Assembly: GCA_031263015.1 (NCBI GenBank)
Contig: JAISGN010000014.1
Location: 25,066-89,065, forward strand
Source of the DNA: Bacteroidales bacterium
GTDB lineage: Bacteria; Bacteroidota; Bacteroidia; Bacteroidales; P3
DNA: 64,000 nucleotides
Direction: 5' to 3'
Shown here: positions 31,783-41,603 of the stretch, piece after piece
Position numbering within the stretch: the stretch's first letter is position 1
Layout of the letters: each line of letters starts with the position of its first letter
Made by a program: the position numbers and the translations under genes
Notes under the pieces: model-generated
Seen by the model: the letters and a program-made list of their open reading frames with translations, nothing else
What the model was told of the DNA's origin: nothing
The model's database searches: none

Positions 31783-33696
31783 ATGAAGAATTTTAAACCC
31801 GCTTTTCTGTTGATGATGCTTTGTTGTTGCGGCGTTAGTGCTTGGTCTCAATTCGTTATGGTGCCGTCTTCGCAAGCCGCAATGAAGGATGCCGACCGCA
31901 CGACAAAGGACAACAATGCCGTTATGCTGCCTTTCGTTGATGACTTCTCGGACTATGTCGGCAATCCTTCGTCAAAACTCTGGCAAACAAGCGGAGGCTG
32001 CTTTATAAACAAATCTTATGGTGTTTTTACGCCGTCTGTGGGCGTTGCAACGCTGGATGCGATTGACGCTTGGGGCGTTCTGTACGACAAAACCTCATCG
32101 GCAACTTTTAATGCCGACACTCTGTGTTCCAAATCAATACGTCTGGACTCCGTTATGCTGCCCTATCCGAAGAAACTGACGCCTGCCGACTCTGTAATCT
32201 TATCTTTCTACTTCCAACCAGGCGGTGGCTACGGTCAAATGTGGCAACGGCTGGGCGTAACGCCCAATAAGGACGATAGTCTGGTGTTGGAATTTTATGA
32301 TATGGCTCTCGACGCTTGGGAACAGGTGTGGCAAACGGACGGAATGCCGCTTGACAGCCTTTTTGCAAGCGATAGTGATTATGTTCGCTACGTTACGATT
32401 GTTATTACGGACGAAAAATACTTTAATGCCGACTTTCGCTTTCGTTTTCGCAACTTTGCAACCCTTGAACCGAGCACTAATGAAAATTTTATAGGCAATT
32501 GCGACCAATGGAACTTGGATTACGTGTATCTGGACGCCAATCGCTCGTTGCAAGACAGCACAAGGCAGGATTTAGCCTTTGTTGCCGCCGCTCCTTCCTT
32601 GCTCAAAGAGTATCAATCTATGCCTTGCCGTCAATACAGAGAAGAAGACCTGGCGGCAAACCTTGCAATAACCATCACCAATCTTGATTCTGTCGCCTCC
32701 GCAAGCCGTTATATGTACAGGATAGTTGATAACAATGGTGCGGAAACGGCTCTCTATGACGGCGGATTTGAGAATCTGTCGCCTTTTGTGCAGACTCATC
32801 AGTATCAAACCTACATTCCGCACTGCAATCCGCCCGTTGCACAGCAGCCTTTCGGCATTTTTGACACGGCAAACTGGAGTTCGTTTTCGGTAATTCATAC
32901 AATAAAGCCGGGCGTTGGGCAAGACAGCCGTACGGAAAACGATACCATAAAATTCATACAGCGTTTTGAGAACTTCTTTGCTTATGACGACGGCACGGCA
33001 GAGCAAGGCATAGGCGTGGAAGCAAATGCCAATTCTCATTTTGCGGTGTTTTACAATCTAAAATGCAGCGATACGCTTACTGCTGTGGATATTTATTTCA
33101 ATTCTACCGCAAGAGACGATGAGCAAGTGCCGTTTTATCTCTGCGTTTGGAACGATGAGAACGGCATTCCGAAGGATACGCTCTATCGTTCGGAGCAAAT
33201 GACGCCGCATATTGAGGGTTTGAATAAATATTACCGCTATATGCTGCGGCAGCCTTTGATTCTGGACGGACGATTCTACGTTAGCCTCCAATCAAAGACT
33301 GGTTCGTTTCTCAATATCGGCTTTGATGAGAACAATGATGCGTCTTCAAAAATTTTAGGCTTCGTTGCCAATCGCTGGGAGGAGTGTTTCTTGCGCGGAG
33401 CGGCTATGATACGCCCCTATTTCGGCTCTAACGTGGTGGTAGGTCTTGATAATGTTGCCGCCGAACGCCCTTCGTATAAGATATATCCTAATCCTGCGAC
33501 CGAATGGCTTCACATTGAAGGCTCGGAAGCAAACAAGATTAGCAGCGTTGAATTGTTTAATTCGCTCGGAAGGAAGGTTTATAGCGGCAGAACAGCAAAA
33601 AGTATTGACGTATCAGCCTTTTCAAGTGGTTTTTATGTGCTTTGCATTCGCGATGATGAGGGTTTGCTGTCGCAATATAAGGTTATAATAAAATAG
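31783..33696 (+). CDS. Large secreted protein with T9SS type A sorting domain
   Basis: The 637-residue product has a signal peptide (MKNFKPAFLLMMLCCCGVSAWSQ). A long beta-rich region follows: VDDFSDYVGNPSSKLW near residue 45 and NCDQWNLDYVYLD near 240, which look like a carbohydrate-binding or MAM-like jelly roll. The C-terminal sorting domain has YKIYPNPATEW near 565, LFNSLGRKV near 590 and FSSGFYVLCI near 612. It should be a T9SS cargo on the cell surface. The cargo activity is unknown. No TAnnTTTG promoter was found in the 32 bp after the array, so its promoter may lie inside the array. Confidence 0.85.
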   Translation: MKNFKPAFLLMMLCCCGVSAWSQFVMVPSSQAAMKDADRTTKDNNAVMLPFVDDFSDYVGNPSSKLWQTSGGCFINKSYGVFTPSVGVATLDAIDAWGVLYDKTSSATFNADTLCSKSIRLDSVMLPYPKKLTPADSVILSFYFQPGGGYGQMWQRLGVTPNKDDSLVLEFYDMALDAWEQVWQTDGMPLDSLFASDSDYVRYVTIVITDEKYFNADFRFRFRNFATLEPSTNENFIGNCDQWNLDYVYLDANRSLQDSTRQDLAFVAAAPSLLKEYQSMPCRQYREEDLAANLAITITNLDSVASASRYMYRIVDNNGAETALYDGGFENLSPFVQTHQYQTYIPHCNPPVAQQPFGIFDTANWSSFSVIHTIKPGVGQDSRTENDTIKFIQRFENFFAYDDGTAEQGIGVEANANSHFAVFYNLKCSDTLTAVDIYFNSTARDDEQVPFYLCVWNDENGIPKDTLYRSEQMTPHIEGLNKYYRYMLRQPLILDGRFYVSLQSKTGSFLNIGFDENNDASSKILGFVANRWEECFLRGAAMIRPYFGSNVVVGLDNVAAERPSYKIYPNPATEWLHIEGSEANKISSVELFNSLGRKVYSGRTAKSIDVSAFSSGFYVLCIRDDEGLLSQYKVIIK

Positions 33697-33773
33697 TATC
33701 AAACAACAGCGAAGCCTTATCAGCATTTATGAGATGCTTGTTTGATTTGATAACTTTCTAACAGGCACTAACA

Positions 33774-33817
33774 AAGCAGAAGCGAGAGTTTGAAACATTA
33801 AATTCCCGCTTCTGCTT
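33774..33817 (+). terminator. Hairpin after the T9SS cargo gene
   Basis: AAGCAGAAGCG (33774-33784) and CGCTTCTGCTT (33807-33817) are perfectly complementary over 11 bp with a 22-nt loop. The downstream tail is AT-rich but has no T run, so it may be a terminator or an RNA-stability hairpin between convergent genes. Confidence 0.55.
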
Positions 33818-33895
33818 AATATTCTATTATTACAGAAAACATATATGAAGAAAAGAGACAACTATTGCTATCTCTTAGATGTATATATCGTCTAA

Positions 33896-34105
33896 TTATT
33901 CGTCCTTTCTCTTATCTCTTATCCTTTTTGTAGCATATAGTGTAGCGAAACCAAGCAATAAAAGAGTTGCTGTCGGCAATGGGGACTTTGTTTCTTCGTG
34001 CGTGCCTGCTCCTCCGTCGCCCGGACGCGTCCCTGGTATGGGTTGAGCAGTGGCAACAAGGGAAAGAATAGTACAAAAACAAACTATAATAAATCTTTTT
34101 TTCAT
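33896..34105 (-). CDS. 69-residue secreted protein with sorting-tail-like C-terminus
   Basis: The product has a signal peptide (MKKRFIIVCFCTILSLVATAQ), then a short Gly/Asp/Glu-rich segment (GTRPGDGGAGTHEE). It ends with a proline, a single hydrophobic helix and a basic tail (SPLPTATLLLLGFATLYA then TKRIRDKRK). This tripartite end resembles the short sorting tails of PEP-CTERM or PID-CTERM type proteins in Bacteroidota. The mature exposed part is only about 25 residues. The function is unknown. It has its own promoter at 34147-34178. Confidence 0.7.
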   Translation of the reverse strand: MKKRFIIVCFCTILSLVATAQPIPGTRPGDGGAGTHEETKSPLPTATLLLLGFATLYATKRIRDKRKDE

Positions 34106-34146
34106 ATTGTATTTATTTACTTTTATTCTGTTTATTTTTAAGAGTG

Positions 34147-34178
34147 CAAAGATACATCTTTTTTATTAAAAAGAACAA
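34147..34178 (-). promoter_or_regulatory. Promoter TTG-N21-TATCTTTG for the 69-residue protein
   Basis: On the minus strand TTG (34178-34176) and TATCTTTG (34154-34147) are 21 bp apart, 42 nt upstream of the ATG at 34105. Confidence 0.65.
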
Positions 34179-34447
34179 CGCATATCAAAAAAAAATTTTA
34201 TCAAATCTCATTCCGTAGTGATTAACTGCTGATTTACAGTGATATAATCATTATTCTTTATTATACAAATTGCATAAAAAAAATTAGAATAAGATAAGGC
34301 AAACCATATTATCCGATTTGCAAAACGTATTACTTTAAATAATTCTCATATTATTTGCTTATTTCTTCACCAAAGGCGATTATACAAAAATATATCAGTC
34401 TTTTAACTTTATATAACAAAATGCTGTCCGCATAAAAGTTTATTCTA
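34179..34447. other. AT-rich gene-free stretch
   Basis: I see no gene, repeat word or promoter that can be defended here. It is strongly AT-rich and lacks the 21-bp words found in most other long intergenic regions. Confidence 0.5.
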
Positions 34448-34487
34448 CAAAAATAAAACTTGATTCTGAATTAACAAAATCAAGTTT
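34448..34487 (-). terminator. Terminator for parC
   Basis: AAACTTGATT (34456-34465) and AATCAAGTTT (34478-34487) form a 10-bp stem with a 12-nt loop. Read on the minus strand it is followed by TTTTATTTTT-like sequence. It lies 52 nt after the parC stop codon. Confidence 0.7.
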
Positions 34488-34538
34488 CGTAAAATTATTG
34501 CTTTGCCTTAATTGCCGCAAAGGCTGCAATATTGTTTT

Positions 34539-37106
34539 TTAAAAAAGTTCCGTTTGAATGATACCTTCTTGTGGTTGAGCGGAATCGGCATTGAACATAT
34601 CCGATTGAGGTTCGGATGCGGGTTCTTCAAAAGGCAACGGCTCCAAAACCTCAATCTTTCTAATCGGATTGGAGGATAAGCGTTTTCCTTTGGCTTTATA
34701 TTTCATCACTTCCACAAAATCGGCAAGCGAAACCTGTGCATCATCCGCAGGCTTCTTCATTTGGTTGTTGTCAAAGCAGATATTGACGAGCGGTTTCCAA
34801 GCAGTAAAAGCATAAAGCAAAGTAGCGTTCGGCTGTTCCTCCATAAAGCCGATTTTTTTGTCGGTTTGCTCAATCAGAAACCTCTTTACATAATGTTTTT
34901 TGCTCTCATTGTCAAGATAAATCACGCTCACAGGCTTATCAGAGTTGAATTTCTCAACACAAATCAAGTCATCATCAAAATGAGTTGCGATATCAAAGCC
35001 CGTCAAACGATAATGCCCCGATTTATAAAGGCTCAATATTTTATCCTTACCGCTGAATGACCCTAACAAAACGCCTCTTTCTTCGGTGTTTAACTTCCTT
35101 ACGCTGTCGTCAAACCAGATTTTGCGCGGAGCAAGCGTGGATATGCCGTCTCCGGTCTTGACAACCTTGCGTACAGGGTTGCGATTGACGATGTTTCCTG
35201 CCGATTGACGCCCTTTGATTAAGACATCGGCAAAATTTATTTCGTATTGCAGGCGTTGAAGTTTGGGTTTGGCTTTCAGATACACCGTTATCATCTCGGC
35301 TTCTCCGTTAGGGTTGGCACTGAAATAAAGAACCGATGAGCCTTTTGTTCCTTTTGTCAGAACGTATTCCTTGTTTCGTATAACTCCAACGACATTAAAT
35401 CTCTTTATAAAACTGCGTCCGAACACTCCGTCCTGATATACCATATTATATATTGTGCGTTCGTCGTTGCGTTTGAAGACTGCAATATGAATAATGCCCG
35501 TTCCGAAGAAATCTTTCTCGGCAACAGGCTTCACAACGAAAGTTCCGTCTTTACGAAAGGCTATAATATCATCCATAGACGAGCAATCACAAACATATTC
35601 GCCGTCTTTAAACTTATAACCTGCGAATCCGTTGGCATAATCGCAATAAAGCCTTTCGTTAGCCACTGCTACGGCAGCCTGTTCTATGTAATCAAAGGAA
35701 CGAATCTCCGTTTTACGTTCGCGTCCCTTGCCATATTTATCTTTAATGCGGCGAAAATATGCAACGGCATAGTCAATGATATGTTCCAAATCATATTGCA
35801 CCTGCTTCATATCATCTTCTATGGCAATCAAAGTATCATCTGCCTTGTCGCTATTGTATTTGGATATTCTGTCAATAGGTATCTTGCGCAGTTTATGAAC
35901 ATCCTCCATCGTAACTGCCCGTATCAGATTAGCCGTAAAAGGTTTCAAGCCGCTGAAAATAGTATCGTCTATATCCTTATCTGTTTTGCATGGCTTTATT
36001 TGCTCATAAATCTCGTTTTCTATGAAGATACGCTCCAACGAAATCCACTGCCATTTTTCTTTAAGTTCATTTAAGGCTATCTCTAACTCCATTTGCAACA
36101 AATCAACCGTGCGTTGAGTAGAGATTTTTAAGATTTCGCTCACGCCAATGAAGCGAGGCTTGTCGTTTTCTATCACACAAGCATTCGGAGCCAAAGAAAG
36201 CTCGCAATCGGTAAAGGCATACAGAGCATCAATCGTTTGATCGGGTGAAGTGTCATTAGGCAAGGTGATGACAATTTCAGCATTCCGTGCCGTATTGTCG
36301 TCTATGCGTTTTATCTTAATTTTTCCGCTTTCGCCGGCTTTTACTATTGAGTTGATTAAGTCTCCTGTGGTTGTGCCGAAAGGAATTTCCGTTATGGCGA
36401 TAGTTCGTTTGTCTATCATCTTCATTCTTGCCCGCACTCGCACTCTTCCTCCCCGCAAGCCATCCTTATACTTTGAGACATCAATCATTCCTCCTGTTAG
36501 GAAATCAGGAAAGATTAAAAAAGGCTTCTCTTGCAATATGGCAATGGAAGCATCCATCAATTCATTGAAGTTATGAGGCAGAATCTTACAGGCAAGTCCT
36601 ACTGCAATACCTTCAACTCCCTGTGCCAGCAAAAGAGGAAACTTTATCGGTAAAGTGTCGGGTTCGTCATTTCTTCCGTCATAAGAGGGATGCCAGGTGG
36701 TGGTTTGAGGATTGAAAACGACCTCCAAAGCAAACTTAGACAGCCTTGCCTCAATGTATCTCGGTGCAGCGGCGCCGTCTCCCGTCAATATGTTGCCCCA
36801 GTTTCCCTGAGTATCAATCAGAAGTTCCTTTTGACCCAACTGAACCAAAGCTCCACCGATAGAGGAATCTCCATGCGGATGATACTTCATTGTGTTGCCG
36901 ACAATATTCGCAACTTTATTATACCTTCCATCGTCCAATTCTTTCATTGAATGAAGGATTCGTCGCTGCACGGGCTTCAATCCGTCATTTATATGCGGAA
37001 CTGCCCGCTCCAAAATCACGTAAGAGGCGTAGTCAAGAAACCATTCCTCATACATTCCTCTTAATGTAGTGGTTTTATGTGATGTTTTAGGATTTTGTTC
37101 TTCCAT
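34539..37106 (-). CDS. parC: DNA topoisomerase IV subunit A (ParC; type IIA topoisomerase A subunit)
   Basis: The 855-residue protein has the topoisomerase A breakage-reunion domain: YASYVILERAVPHINDGLKP near residue 27-46, KYHPHGDSSIGGALV near 74, and the catalytic tyrosine in AAPRYIEARL near residue 117. The C-terminal half is the DNA-wrapping beta-pinwheel-like region, and the tail is acidic. The sequence around the active site (AAPRYIEAR) fits the Bacteroidota ParC group rather than GyrA. ParE is not in the window. With lemA 8 bp upstream it forms an operon. Confidence 0.9.
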   Translation of the reverse strand: MEEQNPKTSHKTTTLRGMYEEWFLDYASYVILERAVPHINDGLKPVQRRILHSMKELDDGRYNKVANIVGNTMKYHPHGDSSIGGALVQLGQKELLIDTQGNWGNILTGDGAAAPRYIEARLSKFALEVVFNPQTTTWHPSYDGRNDEPDTLPIKFPLLLAQGVEGIAVGLACKILPHNFNELMDASIAILQEKPFLIFPDFLTGGMIDVSKYKDGLRGGRVRVRARMKMIDKRTIAITEIPFGTTTGDLINSIVKAGESGKIKIKRIDDNTARNAEIVITLPNDTSPDQTIDALYAFTDCELSLAPNACVIENDKPRFIGVSEILKISTQRTVDLLQMELEIALNELKEKWQWISLERIFIENEIYEQIKPCKTDKDIDDTIFSGLKPFTANLIRAVTMEDVHKLRKIPIDRISKYNSDKADDTLIAIEDDMKQVQYDLEHIIDYAVAYFRRIKDKYGKGRERKTEIRSFDYIEQAAVAVANERLYCDYANGFAGYKFKDGEYVCDCSSMDDIIAFRKDGTFVVKPVAEKDFFGTGIIHIAVFKRNDERTIYNMVYQDGVFGRSFIKRFNVVGVIRNKEYVLTKGTKGSSVLYFSANPNGEAEMITVYLKAKPKLQRLQYEINFADVLIKGRQSAGNIVNRNPVRKVVKTGDGISTLAPRKIWFDDSVRKLNTEERGVLLGSFSGKDKILSLYKSGHYRLTGFDIATHFDDDLICVEKFNSDKPVSVIYLDNESKKHYVKRFLIEQTDKKIGFMEEQPNATLLYAFTAWKPLVNICFDNNQMKKPADDAQVSLADFVEVMKYKAKGKRLSSNPIRKIEVLEPLPFEEPASEPQSDMFNADSAQPQEGIIQTELF

Positions 37107-37114
37107 TTTGCTGT

Positions 37115-37705
37115 TTAGAATTCTACTTTAGGAGCATTCTCCGCTCCTTTTGTTGCCTCAAAATAGGCTTTGCGTTCAAAACCAAAAAGATTTGCAATGA
37201 TGTTTGTAGGAAAACGCCGTATGGAAGCATTGTATTCATTCACCACTTCCGAGAAACGCTGACGTTCAACGGCGATTCTGTTTTCCGTTCCCTCCAATTG
37301 ACTTTGCAATTCCAAGAAATTCTGATTGGCTTTCAAGTCAGGATAACGCTCAACGACCACATTAAACTTTTGTAATGCGGAAGTAAGATTGTCTTGTGTT
37401 GATTGCAGTTCATTAAGACTTGTCTGTGTCAAATTATTCGGGTCAATCTTGACCTTCAAAGCCTGATTGCGAGCATTGATAACCTCAACAAAAGTCTGTT
37501 CTTCGTGCTTTGCATAGCCCTTAACGGTATTTACGAGATTCGGAATCAAATCCAGTCGCCGTTGATACTGACTTTCAACTATTGACCATTGCTTTGTACA
37601 ATTCTCATCCTTCTTTACCAATCCGTTATATTTGGTTACAGACCACAAAACGGCTATTAACAATATACCGATTATTGCTATAAGATAGATTGTTTGTCTT
37701 TTCAT
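37115..37705 (-). CDS. lemA: LemA family protein
   Basis: The 196-residue product has one N-terminal membrane helix (TIYLIAIIGILLIAVLW) followed by the LemA helical domain. Diagnostic segments are YNGLVKKDENCTKQWSIVE near residue 26, YQRRLDLIPNLVNTVKGYA near 47-65 and NEYNASIRRFP near 155. LemA proteins are membrane-anchored with a coiled-coil-like cytoplasmic or periplasmic domain; their role is poorly known. It precedes parC by 8 bp, with a promoter at 37742-37749. Confidence 0.92.
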   Translation of the reverse strand: MKRQTIYLIAIIGILLIAVLWSVTKYNGLVKKDENCTKQWSIVESQYQRRLDLIPNLVNTVKGYAKHEEQTFVEVINARNQALKVKIDPNNLTQTSLNELQSTQDNLTSALQKFNVVVERYPDLKANQNFLELQSQLEGTENRIAVERQRFSEVVNEYNASIRRFPTNIIANLFGFERKAYFEATKGAENAPKVEF

Positions 37706-37741
37706 ACTTATTATACTTTATATTTGATGTGTAATTTGAGG

Positions 37742-37749
37742 CAAAAGTA
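37742..37749 (-). promoter_or_regulatory. -7 element TACTTTTG for lemA-parC
   Basis: CAAAAGTA on the plus strand gives TACTTTTG on the minus strand, 36 nt upstream of the lemA ATG. Confidence 0.6.
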
Positions 37750-37751
37750 GT

Positions 37752-37781
37752 AAAAAAATAAGAAAGGAACTCGCCTTTCTT
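37752..37781 (-). terminator. Terminator of the SDR-TIGR02757 gene pair
   Basis: AAGAAAGG (37760-37767) and CCTTTCTT (37774-37781) form a stem with a 6-nt loop. On the minus strand it is followed by a T run (37758-37752). It begins within a few bases of the stop codon at 37784 and abuts the lemA promoter. Confidence 0.8.
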
Positions 37782-37783
37782 TC

Positions 37784-38527
37784 TTATTCATCCGCAATTC
37801 CCAAGCCGTAAAGTGCAAAATCACCAAGACATGGGTCGGAAGGAAATATCCGTCTTAAATAATCAGTGATTTGATGAGCCGTTTTAAGATTAGCCGAGTT
37901 TGAATTGATAATTCCAAGATGCTTTGCCGTATTAAAAACGTGTGTATCCAAAGGTATTATCAACTCTTGCGGGGAAATAACGCTCCAAATCCCGAAATCA
38001 ACAATACCGTCTTTGCGAACCATCCAGCGAAGAAACATACAAAGCCGTTTGCATGCTGATTTGGCATCTTTGGGAATACCTTTTACATTTTTAAAATTAA
38101 GAAAAAAGTAATTCAAAACGCCGTTAAAATCCAGCACTTTAAGCATTTTACGTACATCTTGCTCCATTGTGTCGCTACGAACGTATATAGCACGCAAACA
38201 TTCGCACAATTGATAAAAATCTTCCTTGACATAAAAGCGATAAAGGTTATCCTTATTATTTTGAAATGAAGCATAATTACGATTAATGATAAATTCGGTC
38301 GGACTTAATTCAAACAAAATATGGATATTCTCCAACACTTTAAGGAATGCTTTGCGATTTCCATACGCCAACCACGCACTTATGAATGCTGAAATCTCTA
38401 TATCTGTCTGCTTTTTGTAACGATGGGGAAATTGAATCGGGTCTTCCTCAATAAATTCTTTGACATTATACTGCTGAGAGGCTGTTTTAATTAAATGTTC
38501 TAAGGTTATATTCTGTCGTAAAGCCAT
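37784..38527 (-). CDS. TIGR02757 (DUF2400) family protein
   Basis: The 247-residue protein matches TIGR02757. Segments are FIEEDPIQFPHRY near residue 22, AWLAYGNRKAFLKVL near 52, RLCMFLRWMVRKDG near 155, and IPLDTHVFNTAKHLG near 185, which resembles a helix-hairpin-helix DNA glycosylase-like fold. The function is unknown; a nucleic acid role is inferred from fold resemblance only. Its first 22 bp overlap the end of the SDR gene upstream, so the two are translationally coupled. Confidence 0.85.
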   Translation of the reverse strand: MALRQNITLEHLIKTASQQYNVKEFIEEDPIQFPHRYKKQTDIEISAFISAWLAYGNRKAFLKVLENIHILFELSPTEFIINRNYASFQNNKDNLYRFYVKEDFYQLCECLRAIYVRSDTMEQDVRKMLKVLDFNGVLNYFFLNFKNVKGIPKDAKSACKRLCMFLRWMVRKDGIVDFGIWSVISPQELIIPLDTHVFNTAKHLGIINSNSANLKTAHQITDYLRRIFPSDPCLGDFALYGLGIADE

Positions 38528-39222
38528 TTTGGAGTAATTTTCATTATGAATGCGATTATAGCCCAGCGTTTGGTGATGTATGCAACCTGCTTTCTATGAC
38601 TTATTGCTTTATAAATCCGGCGTGAAGCCTTATTTAAAGGAATTAAAAACATAAGATATTTATTTCCTTTGACCAAATCAGTATCTACAAAGCCCGGTCT
38701 TATGTCCGATATTCTAATTTTAGGATTCTGTTTCACTAAGCCGCGCATCGCTTCCAAGTAACTTTTGCCATAAGCCTTTGTTGCAAAGTAGGCAGGAGCC
38801 TCTTTTCTGCCACGAACTGCGGCAATAGAAGTAACAGCCGCCAAATGACCATATCCTTGCTTAATAAAAAATTTCACCGACCAATCTACAATGTTGGTAA
38901 AGCCCACAACATTAGTCATGATTGTTTGCTTCTCAATTTCAAAATCAAGTTCCATATTGACATTTCCAACACCGGAAGATATAAAAACAACATCTATAGT
39001 TCCCATTTCAGCAGCAAACGCATCCAAATTTTCAATTGCTGTCGGCAAATCAGTATTATCAAACGATTTAACAATATATCTATCTGGGTTTTCTTCCTTT
39101 AATTCTTTCAAAAGTGCCGTTCTTCTACCCGTAATCCCGACCTTATAGCCATCTTTCGCCATAAGACGGGCTACTTCTTTGCCAATCCCGGACGAAGCCC
39201 CTATAACTATCGCATTTTTCAT
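38506..39222 (-). CDS. Short-chain dehydrogenase/reductase (SDR)
   Basis: The 238-residue protein begins with the Rossmann glycine motif IGASSGIGKEVARLM (residues 6-20) and RR near 33, suggesting an NADP(H) preference. The catalytic Tyr and Lys are in AYFATKAYGKS near residue 147, and the PG segment IRPGFVDTDL is near 175. A C-terminal hydrophobic stretch may associate with the membrane. The substrate is unknown. It overlaps the TIGR02757 gene by 22 bp. Confidence 0.87.
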   Translation of the reverse strand: MKNAIVIGASSGIGKEVARLMAKDGYKVGITGRRTALLKELKEENPDRYIVKSFDNTDLPTAIENLDAFAAEMGTIDVVFISSGVGNVNMELDFEIEKQTIMTNVVGFTNIVDWSVKFFIKQGYGHLAAVTSIAAVRGRKEAPAYFATKAYGKSYLEAMRGLVKQNPKIRISDIRPGFVDTDLVKGNKYLMFLIPLNKASRRIYKAISHRKQVAYITKRWAIIAFIMKITPKWLYDRI

Positions 39223-39285
39223 TGAATCATTATTTTTATCTCTACTCTCGCATATAAATTTAGCCGAAACATTTACAATAATCCG

Positions 39286-39747
39286 CTATTTCCGAAAAGA
39301 ATTATAGGCATCTATATTCGTATTCAAATGTTTGACTCGCAGGACAAAGTGTTTGGAGATTTTTTCACGAAGAAAATACAAAATAAAGCAATAGATTGCA
39401 TAAACAATAAGAGCAATTATCGCAATAAAGCTTTGGTTTATTCCCGTAAAAGCAAGTGTTAAAATCGCAATAGCAGCAATCATTATAATAGGAGGAATTA
39501 CAAATGCTATAATCACGGCTTTGATGCCCAAAGATTGCTCAATTTCTACGACAACATCTTCATCTATTTGAAAAGATGCAGCATTTGTGGTCGGGATTTT
39601 AAGATATTGGTCTTTCTTATCAAGACTTTGACAGGCATTTCTGGCACTGCATCCCACACAAGCTGCTTTCCTTTCTATCAAAACCTCAACTTCTTCGCTG
39701 CTAACAGCAATTATCCTCCCTTTTTCCTTTATATTTTTTGTTTCCAT
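39286..39747 (-). CDS. RseC/MucC-like membrane protein
   Basis: The 153-residue product has the RseC/MucC layout. An N-terminal cytoplasmic part carries ERKAACVGCSARNACQS near residue 26, with the CxxC-x5-C cluster, followed by two adjacent hydrophobic helices (about 75-120). RseC in E. coli is linked to SoxR reduction and the sigma-E response, and in many Bacteroidota it precedes the Rnf complex. No rnf genes are near here, so it is an isolated copy in this window. Confidence 0.85.
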   Translation of the reverse strand: METKNIKEKGRIIAVSSEEVEVLIERKAACVGCSARNACQSLDKKDQYLKIPTTNAASFQIDEDVVVEIEQSLGIKAVIIAFVIPPIIMIAAIAILTLAFTGINQSFIAIIALIVYAIYCFILYFLREKISKHFVLRVKHLNTNIDAYNSFRK

Positions 39748-39819
39748 AAGAGTTCTTTTTGCAAATAAGACATATTAATCTTACAATGTCTCAGAAACCC
39801 GTTTTCTTATTTGCTATCT

Positions 39820-41292
39820 TTAATTTTTTGACCAGGTTACGCCGTCTTTTCCGTCTTTTATTGTAATACCAAGGCAAGAAAGCTTATCCCTAAGCAAATC
39901 ACTCGTCTTCCAATCTTTGGCTTCACGGGCTTGTGAGCGCAAATCCAGAATCATCTCCATCAATCCATCAACCAAATGCTGCGAATTATCATTATATTGT
40001 GCCTTTATGCCGAGAATATCTTGCAGAATAGTAGTAAAATCTTCTTCCAAGCGCAGCAAATCATCTGCTTTTATCGATTCCATACCTTCCAAAAGAAGAT
40101 TTATATGCCGTACTGCTTCAAATAAATGTGCTATAACAATCGGTGTATTGAAGTCATCGTTCATCGCCTCTATTGTTTGTTGCATTATTTTCGGAGAATA
40201 TATTACTTTATCAGCAGATGGTTTTATTGATTTTATCTTTTCAAACGCCTTCATTAACTTCTTGATGCCTTTTTCTGCGGCTTGCAAGGCCTCATTAGAA
40301 AAATCCAACGTGGAGCGATAATGAGCCTGAAGAATAAAGAAGCGTATCGTCATCGGCGAATAAGGTTGTGCCAGCAAAGAATGAGTTCCGCCGAATATCT
40401 CTTCAAGAGTTATAAAATTACCAAGACTTTTACCCATTTTCTTACCATCAATTGTAATCATATTATTATGAATCCAATATTTTGCAGGGGGATGTCCGAA
40501 AGCGCAAACAGATTGTGCTATTTCGCTTTCGTGATGAGGAAACAACAAATCCAAGCCTCCTCCATGTATATCAAACTCCTCTCCGAGGTATTTGCGACTC
40601 ATAGCCGTGCATTCCAAGTGCCAGCCGGGGAAACCCTCACTCCAAGGACTTGCCCATCGCATAATATGCTCCGGAGAGGCTTTCTTCCAAAGAGCAAAAT
40701 CGGCAGCATTGCGTTTTTCCGCCTGTCCGTCCAATTCTCTTGTGCCCGCAATCATATCATCCAAAACTCGGTGGGAAAGAATGCCGTACATATTAGTGTC
40801 ATGTTGGTATTTAGGGACATCAAAATAGACAGAACCATTGCTAATGTAAGCATAACCGGCATCCAATATTTTTTTAATCACCTCAATCTGCTCTATAATG
40901 TGTCCGGAGGCTGTCGGCTGAATATTCGGTCTTAATACATTCAACGCATCCATTGCATCCAAATAACGTTTTGTGTAATGCTGGGCAATTTCCATTGGTT
41001 CCAGCTGGTCTAAGCGGGCTTTCTTCTCAATTTTGTCCTCTCCGTCATCAGAATCGTTCTCAAGATGACCGACATCCGTGATATTCCTAACATATCTCAC
41101 CTTATAACCAAGATAAGACAGGTATCGATAGATAATATCAAAGGTTATGGCAGGACGAGCGTGCCCAAGATGAGCATCACCATAGACCGTAGGTCCGCAA
41201 ACGTACATTCCGACACGACCTTGTATTAAAGGCTCAAATACTTCCTTCTTTCGCGATAAAGTATTGTAGATTAAAAGTTGATTTTCCGACAT
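39820..41292 (-). CDS. cysS: Cysteinyl-tRNA synthetase
   Basis: The 490-residue class I synthetase has the HIGH-equivalent DAHLGHARP near residue 40 and the KMSKS loop as [10 protein letters not shown] near 277. Zinc ligands are Cys32 in YVCGPTVYG, a Cys in GWHLECTAM near 224 and HHES near 252. It charges tRNA-Cys with cysteine. The length is normal. Its promoter (TATTTTTG) is at 41316-41323. Confidence 0.96.
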   Translation of the reverse strand: MSENQLLIYNTLSRKKEVFEPLIQGRVGMYVCGPTVYGDAHLGHARPAITFDIIYRYLSYLGYKVRYVRNITDVGHLENDSDDGEDKIEKKARLDQLEPMEIAQHYTKRYLDAMDALNVLRPNIQPTASGHIIEQIEVIKKILDAGYAYISNGSVYFDVPKYQHDTNMYGILSHRVLDDMIAGTRELDGQAEKRNAADFALWKKASPEHIMRWASPWSEGFPGWHLECTAMSRKYLGEEFDIHGGGLDLLFPHHESEIAQSVCAFGHPPAKYWIHNNMITIDGKKMGKSLGNFITLEEIFGGTHSLLAQPYSPMTIRFFILQAHYRSTLDFSNEALQAAEKGIKKLMKAFEKIKSIKPSADKVIYSPKIMQQTIEAMNDDFNTPIVIAHLFEAVRHINLLLEGMESIKADDLLRLEEDFTTILQDILGIKAQYNDNSQHLVDGLMEMILDLRSQAREAKDWKTSDLLRDKLSCLGITIKDGKDGVTWSKN

Positions 41293-41315
41293 ATTAACGA
41301 TTGTATTTCAGATTG

Positions 41316-41323
41316 CAAAAATA
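41316..41323 (-). promoter_or_regulatory. -7 element TATTTTTG for cysS
   Basis: CAAAAATA on the plus strand gives TATTTTTG on the minus strand, 23 nt upstream of the cysS ATG. Confidence 0.6.
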
Positions 41324-41387
41324 CGACTTTTTAATTTATTCTTATCTTAATGCGTATCGTACAAGCAATATTTGATGTCCCAGAAAT

Positions 41388-41450
41388 CAAAGGCTGTTTC
41401 ATTTTAACGGAACAGCCTTTGGTAAAAATGAAACAGCCTTTCATTTTAAG
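41388..41450. repeat. 21-bp phased word array 8
   Basis: Three exact units begin at 41388, 41409 and 41430: AAAGGCTGTTTCATTTT, AACAGCCTTTGG and AAACAGCCTTTCATTTT words. The first pairs with the second or third as an inverted repeat. A degenerate GCGTATCGTAC word is nearby at 41352. The rest of 41293-41679 holds only the two promoters. Confidence 0.85.
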
Positions 41451-41603
41451 CATATAAAGTATTGGTATTCACAAACAAACTTTCATTGAAATGAGAGAAC
41501 GTATGCGGCTGTTTTAGTTTGATTTGAAACTATTTTTCGCACAAATCAAAAGCGTCTGTCAGCGAGTTATGATTGCGTTACAAGCAATATTTATTTTTTT
41601 TAT

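Noticed and set aside
35487..36074. Plus-strand open frame of 195 codons
   Set aside because: Antisense to parC, no recognisable family and no promoter.
40282..40935. Plus-strand open frame of 217 codons
   Set aside because: Antisense to cysS, which is complete and conserved; composition is that of an antisense frame.
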